Assembly: GCA_002500485.1 (NCBI GenBank)
Contig: DLRJ01000056.1
Coordinates: 1-30,811, forward strand
Reading direction: 5' to 3'
DNA: 30,811 bases
Origin: Dehalococcoidia bacterium UBA7891
GTDB taxonomy: Bacteria; Chloroflexota; Dehalococcoidia; Lucifugimonadales; UBA826
Below, in pieces: positions 8,304 through 15,945 of this stretch; within the stretch, counting starts at the first letter, position 1, and each line of letters opens with the position of its first letter. The notes beneath the pieces are model-generated. The model was given only the letters and a program-made list of their open reading frames with translations. It was not told the DNA's origin and did no database searches. Made by a program: the position numbers and the translations under genes.

Positions 8304-10001
8304 TTATAGGGTTTCACCTTCAATAATGAGTAATTCTTGATTGGGCGCAATCTGACTGAAACTGTCAATAACGCCACTGGGCCATTGAATAACTAATGAA
8401 TCTACCGAACCTGCCTCACCTATACCAAAAGTGACAACCTTTTCTGACTGAGATAGATAAGAGGAACCAGTGCGCACCCGGCGAGAAAACTTTCTATTAC
8501 CTATGAACAATTCTATCATTGAACCGATTCCATCGCGATTGCTGGAACTTCCCTCCAATTTTACCCGCAGATAATTGTTGGCATTTGTTTCGGGGTGTTC
8601 ACTAAAGTCATTTCTCCAAAGATGTGTAGGGCCGGCATTTTCCGTGATAAGGACGTCAAGGTCTCCGTCCTTATCATAATCAGCATATGCAGAACCTCGA
8701 CCTACAATTGGCTTCCTAAGAACACTACCTTCATTCCCCTTGAATAGGTCAAAAACACCATCACCATCATTTAGAAATAACTGAGCAAGTTGTTTGAATT
8801 GAAACTCATTGTTTTCGCTTTCTACTTCAACCTGTATATGACCGTTCGCGGCCAGAAGATCAAGATCCCCATCGAGTTCTACATCGAAAAGGAACAGTCC
8901 GAAAGTCAGTACTCTCAGGCTTTGTCGTCCTAGCTTGGAGATAGCAGCAAAGTCAGTGAAAAAACCCTCGGGACTGTATCTATAGACAGAGAACATTTCG
9001 TTCTGAAAATTTCCGACGAAAATAGTTATTTCATCACTTCTGTCAACCAGGCCTACATCAACACCCATGCCCGCGCGCGCTCTTCCCATCGCATCGAAAG
9101 CCATTCCTTTTATCATTCCTTTTTCGGTAAAAGTACCATCTTGGTTATTCTCATAGAGCAAATCACGTTCTAGATCGTTGGCAACAATTAGGTCAGGCCA
9201 ACCATTCTTGTCATAATCATATTCAGCAACCCCAAGTGTTTTCCCTGGCGCCGGCAAAAAACCTGCTTCGGAAGTCCTATCAGTAAATGACCCATCTCCA
9301 TTATTTTGATAAAAACGACTCGGAGTGCCTTTGTAGACTTCCGGAGTACAGTAACCTTTCTCTCCCCTAAAAGTGCACCAGACATCCGTATCCGGAGACC
9401 AATCAGTATAGTTACCTACATACAAATCCAGATGACCATCTCTGTCTGCATCGAAAAAAATCGGAGAGGTACTTAGTCCGTGTTCTGTAGAAAGGCCAGA
9501 TTCGCTACCAACCTCCGTAAAGTAACCAGAAGTATTCTTGAACAATAAATTTTCATACAGGGTAGTTAAGAGGAAATCTTGATCGCCATCGTTGTCAAAA
9601 TCGGCCGCGGCGATTCCGAAAGGATAGGTAAACACATTGCTTAATCCAACCTCATTGGAAACATCTGAAAAAGTTCCGTCTGTATTATTGCGCATCAACC
9701 GGATAGCGGGAACCTGTTTTTTCCCCATGCCCCGAAAGCTACCCCCTGTTACAAGCAAAATATCTTCCCAACCATCACCATCATAATCGATAAATCCACA
9801 TCCCGGCCCCATTGGCTCAGGAAACCATTTCTCGCCAAATGCACCATTTTCATGCAGATAACCACCGAGGCCTGACTTCTCGCTTACATCCGAGAAATAA
9901 AACAGGCTACGCTTTTCCGCCATTTTGGACTCACCCCTGGATGGTTTTTCACCACACCCCAAAATGACGATACTAGCTAGAAAAATTGCCTGAAACTTCA
10001 T
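8304..10001 (-). CDS. FG-GAP/ASPIC-UnbV (CRTAC1-like) lipoprotein
   Basis: A 565-residue protein begins MKFQAIFLAS with lipobox VILGC (Cys16). The beta-propeller body has Ca-binding-type FG-GAP/VCBS loops: DYDGDGWEDIL (72), DFDNDGDQDFL, DADRDGHLDLY, DYDKNGWPDLI, DVELDGDLDLL and DYDKDGDLDVL. Residues 491-565 are the ASPIC/UnbV domain (GIGSMIELFI, GSSYLSQSEKVVTFGIG, IQWPSGVIDSF). This is the standard architecture of bacterial CRTAC1-family proteins, thought to be cell-surface or periplasmic Ca-dependent adhesion or scaffold proteins; a catalytic role has not been established. It lacks the TGA and Gly-U-Ser-Cys segment of its larger relative at 3497-5965, and its frame is unbroken. No Shine-Dalgarno sequence precedes the ATG. 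It lies 94 bases after the ThuA-like gene and overlaps no neighbour. Confidence 0.93.
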   Translation of the reverse strand: MKFQAIFLASIVILGCGEKPSRGESKMAEKRSLFYFSDVSEKSGLGGYLHENGAFGEKWFPEPMGPGCGFIDYDGDGWEDILLVTGGSFRGMGKKQVPAIRLMRNNTDGTFSDVSNEVGLSNVFTYPFGIAAADFDNDGDQDFLLTTLYENLLFKNTSGYFTEVGSESGLSTEHGLSTSPIFFDADRDGHLDLYVGNYTDWSPDTDVWCTFRGEKGYCTPEVYKGTPSRFYQNNGDGSFTDRTSEAGFLPAPGKTLGVAEYDYDKNGWPDLIVANDLERDLLYENNQDGTFTEKGMIKGMAFDAMGRARAGMGVDVGLVDRSDEITIFVGNFQNEMFSVYRYSPEGFFTDFAAISKLGRQSLRVLTFGLFLFDVELDGDLDLLAANGHIQVEVESENNEFQFKQLAQLFLNDGDGVFDLFKGNEGSVLRKPIVGRGSAYADYDKDGDLDVLITENAGPTHLWRNDFSEHPETNANNYLRVKLEGSSSNRDGIGSMIELFIGNRKFSRRVRTGSSYLSQSEKVVTFGIGEAGSVDSLVIQWPSGVIDSFSQIAPNQELLIIEGETL

Positions 10002-10052
10002 GCGTTGAGTAATAATGAAAGAAGAAGTTGATCAAAGTACAATCTTCCACCC

Positions 10053-10068
10053 ACTCATATGGATGAGT
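10053..10068 (-). other. Intercistronic stem-loop
   Basis: ACTCAT and ATGAGT arms with a 4-base loop form a perfect 6-bp hairpin in the spacer between the ThuA-like gene and the FG-GAP gene. It has no T-run, so it is not a canonical terminator. It could affect mRNA processing or stability. Confidence 0.3.
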
Positions 10069-10094
10069 CTGTGTTGATAAGACTTTAGTACTAC

Positions 10095-10112
10095 CTCAGT
10101 TTTTCAACTGAG
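10095..10112 (-). other. GNRA-type hairpin over the ThuA-like stop codon
   Basis: In the minus-strand transcript CTCAGTT and AACTGAG form a perfect 7-bp stem closed by a GAAA tetraloop. The TGA stop (10096-10098) of the ThuA-like gene lies inside the 3' arm. There is no U-tract, so a role in 3'-end stability or in uneven expression within the operon is more likely than termination. Confidence 0.4.
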
Positions 10113-11040
10113 AATTTAACCAGATAACCGCATTCTCGATTATCTTAAGCGGTAAAGGCTCAAAATAAACTTTATTTGTCTCATGGCCCGGGCGGAAATA
10201 AAACACCTTCCCCTTTCCGATATTCCACAAACTACCACTACGGAACCACTCACCTGGCTCCCACATTTCTTCAAAGATCACAGCATCAGGTTGTGGGATA
10301 TGAAAAGGCTCATCATACATTTCGGTGTTACTTACAACAAATACAGGAGGAATCCCCGCGGCTATAGGATGCTCAGACAACAGAGTTTTTATTGTGCTAG
10401 GTTTACCATCTGGTCGATATGCGGGAAAACAGGAAATGGGTAAGTAGACGGTCGCCGAAACTTTTCCAGTGGGATATTTCCTGAGATCTACCCAAGGTGT
10501 CACTTTTTCATCCCTGATGGGTGCCCTGAATCGTTGGGCCGGTGAAACGTAGTTGACTTCTAAACTACCGTTCCCCAATTCGCCATATTCCTGATGGAAA
10601 TCCATCTTTGTTCTTTCGTTCATAGCCTCAACGAATGGATTCGACCAGTGGGTGGAGTGAAGAGCAATTAGGCTTAGATCGCCCTGCTTGATCCGTCGAA
10701 CAATGTCTTTGCTCTTTTCGACGGAGATCTCGTCGTGGCGGACATGCCCCCACCAGACAATTACATCACTCCAGTCCAAAACCTTTGCAGAAATACCTTG
10801 TTCGGGGTCATCCAGTTTGACTGACTTGACATTCAGATCAGAATTCAGCTTAAGGTGGTTGGCGATAGCATTACCGAGAAAGTTGGGATAGGCTTTTTTC
10901 TGCTCCGGTTGTTGTTCATCCCACACAAGAACGTTTACTCTTTTGGATTGATCCGCCGCCTGAAGAACAAATGATACTCCACTCACAAAGAATGTGATAG
11001 GCAGGAAATACTTCGCAACGTATTTAATAATGGCAATCAC
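10096..11040 (-). CDS. ThuA-like (trehalose-utilisation family) exported protein
   Basis: A 314-residue protein starts MIAIIKYVAK with a cleavable-looking signal peptide ending near VLQAA (residue 29). The remainder is a ThuA domain, a class I glutamine-amidotransferase-like Rossmann fold: VNVLVWDEQQ, DVIVWWGHVRHDE, LIALHSTHWSNPF, MYDEPFHIP, GKVFYFRPGHE and IIENAVIWLN. The WWGHVRHDE and ALHSTHW motifs are hallmarks of the ThuA subgroup named from rhizobial trehalose utilisation. Family members are linked to handling 3-keto-glycosides, but the exact reaction varies and is often unproven. It is the second gene of the operon starting at 12110, 23 bases after the first ThuA-like gene, so the two probably act together outside the inner membrane. 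Confidence is high for the family and low for the substrate. Confidence 0.9.
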   Translation of the reverse strand: MIAIIKYVAKYFLPITFFVSGVSFVLQAADQSKRVNVLVWDEQQPEQKKAYPNFLGNAIANHLKLNSDLNVKSVKLDDPEQGISAKVLDWSDVIVWWGHVRHDEISVEKSKDIVRRIKQGDLSLIALHSTHWSNPFVEAMNERTKMDFHQEYGELGNGSLEVNYVSPAQRFRAPIRDEKVTPWVDLRKYPTGKVSATVYLPISCFPAYRPDGKPSTIKTLLSEHPIAAGIPPVFVVSNTEMYDEPFHIPQPDAVIFEEMWEPGEWFRSGSLWNIGKGKVFYFRPGHETNKVYFEPLPLKIIENAVIWLNSQLKN

Positions 11041-11063
11041 TTTATAACCTAGAAAAAGTCCAG

Positions 11064-12110
11064 TTACATTTTATGAGATGATGGCATAACACCTTTCTTG
11101 AAGTCTCCGAAGCCGAAGGGTGTTGGATTGTACATACCAACAATATCAACATTGGCACGGGCAGGAATCTGGTCTTCCATCCCTAAACTCCAGTAAGCTA
11201 CGTTCACAATCAGCCTCCTCAGCCCTTCGCTTTCAAAATCCGTAGCGGCTCCCATTGTCGTAGTAAAAACCTGAGAGGTATTTCCCGTCTCTCCTGTATA
11301 GTTTTTAACCCAAGCCATAGGCATGAGCGGCTTGTCCAGATTTGGGGGATCATCAGGATTCATCCCATTGAGCACCTGCCCCATTATGAGAGGATCACTG
11401 TTACCGGTAAGTTTGCCTACCTCATAAACATCAGTCGGTCCCCAGATGTCTTCGCAACCCTGGACAATAGGGTGACCTTCTTTACCTTCAGCTATAACAC
11501 CCCTTGAACTTTCTTTGCCATGATGACCGTAATGAGCTACCCATGTCTCGCCCAAAACCTGTCTGCCATAACCACCTTCAAAATCTTCATGTTCGCTCTC
11601 AGCCGTGTACTTCGCATAAGGACCACTATTGTCTTTCACATAATTGAAGGCGTGAGTTGCGGTTCGAAGACCAATGATTGGTTTACCTGAATTTGTGTAA
11701 TCAATGATTTGCTTCATCTGACCATCAGGCAACTCTCTGAACCGCGTGAATAGTACCATCAGGTCCGCCGATTCGAGTGCTTCAAGTCCGGGGATATTAT
11801 CAAGCGTTTCAGGATCAATCGCTCCCGTCTTGGGATTGACTGCAAAAAGGACTGTACATTTAAAACCATGGCGTTTTGCCAGAATTTTCGCCATTTGAGG
11901 CATTGCTTCCTCAGAGCGATACTCTTCATCCCCTGTAACAAAAACAATATGTTTCCCGTTTCCCGGACCATCGTAATCATCATAAACAACCCACTCATCC
12001 GCATCCGCAACGGAGGAAAGACTGCTGTTCTGAGGCTGACATCCGAACATAGCGATTGTGACGAAAACAAGGGATACACTAGTTGAGACGAAGTGTTTGA
12101 AGTGTTTCAT
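11064..12110 (-). CDS. ThuA-like domain lipoprotein
   Basis: With ATG at 12110 (AAGG at a suitable distance upstream) the product is 348 residues. A TTG two codons earlier is possible but unneeded. The N-terminus MKHFKHFVST has lipobox MFGC (Cys24). The body is a ThuA-like glutamine-amidotransferase fold: HIVFVTGDEEYRSEEAMP, LMVLFTRFRELPDGQ, KPIIGLRTATHAF, GHPIVQGCEDIWGPTDVY, VFTTTMGAATDFES and RRLIVNVAYWSLG. It belongs to the same subgroup as the N-terminal half of the fusion at 13773-15926 (shared GxxEYxS, LIVLFxRFRxxP, RTxxHAF) and differs from the WWGH-type ThuA protein next to it. It is first in the ThuA-ThuA-FG-GAP-TPR operon and diverges from the GWxTD gene across about 90 bases, where the operon promoter must lie. 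Confidence 0.88.
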   Translation of the reverse strand: MKHFKHFVSTSVSLVFVTIAMFGCQPQNSSLSSVADADEWVVYDDYDGPGNGKHIVFVTGDEEYRSEEAMPQMAKILAKRHGFKCTVLFAVNPKTGAIDPETLDNIPGLEALESADLMVLFTRFRELPDGQMKQIIDYTNSGKPIIGLRTATHAFNYVKDNSGPYAKYTAESEHEDFEGGYGRQVLGETWVAHYGHHGKESSRGVIAEGKEGHPIVQGCEDIWGPTDVYEVGKLTGNSDPLIMGQVLNGMNPDDPPNLDKPLMPMAWVKNYTGETGNTSQVFTTTMGAATDFESEGLRRLIVNVAYWSLGMEDQIPARANVDIVGMYNPTPFGFGDFKKGVMPSSHKM

Positions 12111-12203
12111 GAGCAATTACCTTTCTGACTATTTAAAAGACCATTTACAGTACTATCTCTACTAACTTTCAAGAACAGAAACCCATTGTAATTCAAGAAA
12201 ACT

Positions 12204-13643
12204 GTGCCTACAATGAAGTTTGTGATTGATAATAATCTTAACGCACTATTGTACATAGTCCAACAGTTTTTTTCCCGGAAAGTTGTGCTTTTTCTATCAG
12301 CATTGACACTGGTGCTGGGGGCACCTTCTGAATCCCTTAACATCCACACCGATTTTAACCTTTTCTACCATAATGACAATTTAAACTCACTAGAGGTTTA
12401 TTATTCCTTCAATGAATCAGACCTAACCTACCTGCGAGAAGGAGATTATTTCGAGGGAGGATTGCTTTTTCACCTGACAATAAAGCAACAGGGCTCCGAA
12501 CAGATCGAGATTCAACGTCGATTCCATGTCCCCCACACAATCGCGGATACTTCAAACTTTCGAGCCGGGAAAAGTTTTAGCAGTTTATTCAAATTGACTG
12601 CTAGAAATATCCCTCAAGTATTGACAATTAACATCATTGATTTCAACGAAGAATCACGGCAGCAAACAATTTTTTATGAATTGAGCAAGAAAGACTTCAG
12701 TGAGGATAAACTAGCACTTAGTGACCTGCAATTATGTTCTTCAATTATGCCAATTTCTAATGAACAATCGAGTGTCTTTGTTAAGAATTCTCTTAAGTTG
12801 GTACCCAATCCAAGCAGAGTCTTTAGCAATGAATCACCATTTTTATACTTCTACATAGAGCTTTACAATTTGAGGTATGTGCCCACTAACTCCAATATCA
12901 ATGCAAGAACGGTAATCCTCGATAAAGAACATAAAGAAGTTTCATCAGCAATAAAGAGATTGGACACTTCGGGCATTAACGATTTTCAATTCGGAATGAT
13001 GGACCTTAGAGACTTGCCTGTCGGGGAATATGAAATTCAGTTGTTCGTAATTGATACTTCAGATCAAATGTATGGTAGATCAACGAATAGTTTTAGAGTT
13101 ATCCAAAAATTAAACAAGACTATGGCGGCTTCGGATCTAACAGCAAAAGAATTCATGACAGCACAAATGAGTACAATGGATGAAGCGCAACTCGATACCG
13201 AGTTTTATGCTCTGAGGCATTTCACAAGAAAAAAAGACGTTAGAAAGTACAAAAAGCTGTCTTCTATCAGTGATAAGGTTGAGTTATTGATTGAAATCTG
13301 GTTACCCCTCGACCCAAATCTGCAAACCGTTCAAAATGAATCAAGGGAAGAATTTATTGACCGTATGACATACGTGAACTCCCAATTTTCTATAGGACTA
13401 AAGCGGGGGTGGCAAACTGATCGCGGTCGTATTTTAATAACTTATGGCCCACCAGACCAATACGTTAGAGACCCCTTTGAAAGGGGAATGAAACCACATG
13501 AAGAGTGGCATTACCATAATCTTCAGGGCGGCGTGGTTTTTGTTTTCGCTGACTTGAATGGTTTCCAAGATTATAGACTCATCCACTCGACTCATCAAAG
13601 CGAATTGCAGAATTATAATTGGAAGTCACGTGTACAAAGATAG
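12204..13643 (+). CDS. GWxTD-domain protein
   Basis: A 479-residue protein is read from GTG 12204; ATG at 12213 is an alternative. No Shine-Dalgarno sequence supports either, and the 24-residue stretch before the hydrophobic segment (VVLFLSALTLVLGA, residues 27-40) is long for a signal peptide, so the true start could be further inside. Residues 45-330 are beta-rich and look like immunoglobulin-type or similar sandwich domains. The C-terminus carries the GWxTD domain, with the GWQTD motif at 402-406 followed by RGRILITYGPPD, EEWHYH and FVFADLNGFQDYRLIHST. The domain is common in FCB-group bacteria and is exported; its function is unknown. It diverges from the ThuA-like operon. This is the best lineage clue in the window. 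Confidence 0.85.
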   Translation: MPTMKFVIDNNLNALLYIVQQFFSRKVVLFLSALTLVLGAPSESLNIHTDFNLFYHNDNLNSLEVYYSFNESDLTYLREGDYFEGGLLFHLTIKQQGSEQIEIQRRFHVPHTIADTSNFRAGKSFSSLFKLTARNIPQVLTINIIDFNEESRQQTIFYELSKKDFSEDKLALSDLQLCSSIMPISNEQSSVFVKNSLKLVPNPSRVFSNESPFLYFYIELYNLRYVPTNSNINARTVILDKEHKEVSSAIKRLDTSGINDFQFGMMDLRDLPVGEYEIQLFVIDTSDQMYGRSTNSFRVIQKLNKTMAASDLTAKEFMTAQMSTMDEAQLDTEFYALRHFTRKKDVRKYKKLSSISDKVELLIEIWLPLDPNLQTVQNESREEFIDRMTYVNSQFSIGLKRGWQTDRGRILITYGPPDQYVRDPFERGMKPHEEWHYHNLQGGVVFVFADLNGFQDYRLIHSTHQSELQNYNWKSRVQR

Positions 13644-13772
13644 TTCAACAATAAATTCTTTCACGTTAATTTCACTGAATTGATAATATTTTCATGACTA
13701 CGGTTCTAATTCCATTTGTATTAAAATATCATCCCTAAGCAATATTAATTTTTTCGTTAAGGAGCAAGATTA

Positions 13773-15926
13773 ATGCACATACTCAAGTTGTTTTTTAGAA
13801 TTTCCATAAACTGGGTTTTCATTTTTTCTCTACTACAATCGTCGCAGGGTGATATGAGACCTCATGTTGTGTTTATTGCTGGTGAACCTGAATACGGCTC
13901 TCATTGGTCCTTGCCTAAAATTGCTGATGACCTTCAAGAGCGTTTTAATATTAAATCAACAGTCATTCACTCCTGGAGAGGTGGCGTTGATGATTACGAT
14001 ATTCCTGGCAGAGTTATTCCTCAATATAGTGAAATTCCAAATCTTGAAATAATAAACGATGCTGATTTAATCGTTTTATTCATTCGATTCCGAATTCCTC
14101 CACCTGAACAATTTGAAATATTACAGGAATATTTTGATTCGGGTAAACCGGCAATTGCATTTAGAACAACCAGTCACGCATTTTGGCATGATGAAAGAAA
14201 AGGTTGGTTCGTTCCATTCTTCGGTGGTCATTATAAAACACACCTTGGCAATGCAGCTGGAACCACATCCATGGTACCCGCTGAACAGCTGGATCATCCA
14301 ATCCTCAGAGGCGTGCCTAAAAGCGAGTACCTTGGGTACGGAGGCGTTTATTTAACTCAACCCTTAAATGAAACAGCAACTCCATTGATGTTTGGGAAAA
14401 CTGGTGATGATCCGGCTCAACCATTAACATGGATCAACGAGTATAAGAAAGGGCAAAAGATTTTCTACACCGGATTAGGTTCTTTGGAGAATTTTCTCAA
14501 TGAAGGCTTTCTTAATATGGTATACAATACAATATACTGGTGCTTGGATAGAGAGATTCCCGAAAATGGAGTATTGGAACTTGAGGAAACGGTGGATACT
14601 GAATGGAAATACGGCAAGGCAAGAAGCTCAAACCCTAAAAAGATCTCGGGGGATGCTTATCAGAAAGCAGCGATCCCAGGACCACCCAAAACCAAGATTC
14701 CAAAGAATGCCAAAGTTCTTTTTGATGGCAACAACTTATCAAAGTGGCGGCATTGGGACTTAAGTGCTGACCCAAAAGCAATAAATATTGACACCAGGGC
14801 GGCGTCAACCATGGGAGGACCAGTGTTCAAGGATGCCAGATGGAGTATTATTGATGGCACTGCTGAAGCACGACCAGGCTTTGGGGATATATTGACCAAA
14901 GAAGAATTTGGCAATTACCGTCTTCATTTTGACTTCTTAATTCCTGAGGAGCCAGACTATGTCCCTGATCACTTTAAGGGCGCAAGCGGTGTCTATTTAA
15001 GTGGCAGGTATGAGGTCCAGATTCTTGATTCATATGGACAGGAGACTTCAAAGACGAGTAATGGGGCTATATTTAATCAAAAAGCACCTATTGTAAATGC
15101 GTCTAAACCAGCCAATGTTTGGCAATCAATGGATATTGAATACCGCCATTTTGAGGGGGGAAACCCGAAAATTACCGCGCACCTTAACGGCAAGAAGATT
15201 CATGAAAATGTAGAAATATTTAGCAAAACACCGTTTGCATTCAGGCAACGTTTCCCGCATCAAACTGAACCCCTCTTTATGTCATCCGAGCGTGATGCTC
15301 AAAAGAAGTTCAATATGAAAAAGTCTGATTGGGGAGTTCAAGTACGTTTTCAAACCACTAGTGGAGGATGGCTTATAACCAATGCCCCAATAAATGACGA
15401 ATGGAATGATAACTCAACAGGTCTAAGGCTTTGGGGAAGAAATCTCGTCTTTATGGCTGGGGATAATTACGGAGCATCGGAAGAACAAAAAATCACCGCA
15501 AATGATGGTGAGTGGCACAATGCCTTTCTCTCATCAAAGGATGGTGTTGTGCGGACTTATTTGGATGATGAGCTTATTGCAGAAACAAAAAACGTTGGCT
15601 CTTCAGATCTGAACGGGCATGTTCTTCGTATTGGAGAATCGACTAAACAATTTTGGGTCGGGGCTTCAAAATTGCCCAAGCCTCTCCGCGGACAATTATT
15701 TGACGGACAGATTGCAAATGTGCGATTTTTTGATTATTCTCTTACAGAGACAGATATCAAGAGATTAGGAAGTGGGCTTAAGTCTAGCAAAAAACCAGTA
15801 TTGGAATGGGAGCCTAAGAAATCCACACGATCAAAGAAAGTGGTCAGGGGTCCAATCAGACTTCAATCAGACACCAGCAAAATCCGTTTCGCAAATATCT
15901 GGATTCAACCACTAGCTGGGAAATAG
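13773..15926 (+). CDS. ThuA-like / 3-keto-disaccharide hydrolase (DUF1080) fusion with inserted LamG-like domain
   Basis: A 717-residue exported protein has the strong site AAGGAG 8 bases before ATG. The signal peptide covers about residues 1-26 (IFSLLQSSQG). Residues 29-260 are a ThuA-like domain (HVVFIAGEPEYGSHWSLP, LIVLFIRFRIPPPEQ, FRTTSHAFWHDE, KIFYTGLGSLENF). Residues 314-480 match the start of DUF1080 (KVLFDGNNLSKWRHW, FGNYRLHFDFLIPE, GVYLSGRYEVQILDSYG, NVWQSMDIEYR, HLNGKKIHENVEI). Residues about 515-665 look like a LamG/concanavalin-type domain (GGWLIT, DGEWHNAFLSSKDGVVRTYLDDEL, GQIANVRFFDYSLTETDI). Residues 691-714 then supply the usual DUF1080 ending (GPIRLQ, IRFANIWIQPL). DUF1080 enzymes hydrolyse 3-keto-glycosides in Bacteroides-type pathways. 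The LamG-like part may bind glycans. The MFS gene follows 19 bases later. Confidence 0.9.
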   Translation: MHILKLFFRISINWVFIFSLLQSSQGDMRPHVVFIAGEPEYGSHWSLPKIADDLQERFNIKSTVIHSWRGGVDDYDIPGRVIPQYSEIPNLEIINDADLIVLFIRFRIPPPEQFEILQEYFDSGKPAIAFRTTSHAFWHDERKGWFVPFFGGHYKTHLGNAAGTTSMVPAEQLDHPILRGVPKSEYLGYGGVYLTQPLNETATPLMFGKTGDDPAQPLTWINEYKKGQKIFYTGLGSLENFLNEGFLNMVYNTIYWCLDREIPENGVLELEETVDTEWKYGKARSSNPKKISGDAYQKAAIPGPPKTKIPKNAKVLFDGNNLSKWRHWDLSADPKAINIDTRAASTMGGPVFKDARWSIIDGTAEARPGFGDILTKEEFGNYRLHFDFLIPEEPDYVPDHFKGASGVYLSGRYEVQILDSYGQETSKTSNGAIFNQKAPIVNASKPANVWQSMDIEYRHFEGGNPKITAHLNGKKIHENVEIFSKTPFAFRQRFPHQTEPLFMSSERDAQKKFNMKKSDWGVQVRFQTTSGGWLITNAPINDEWNDNSTGLRLWGRNLVFMAGDNYGASEEQKITANDGEWHNAFLSSKDGVVRTYLDDELIAETKNVGSSDLNGHVLRIGESTKQFWVGASKLPKPLRGQLFDGQIANVRFFDYSLTETDIKRLGSGLKSSKKPVLEWEPKKSTRSKKVVRGPIRLQSDTSKIRFANIWIQPLAGK

Positions 15927-15945
15927 AACAAGTTAGGAGACGACT

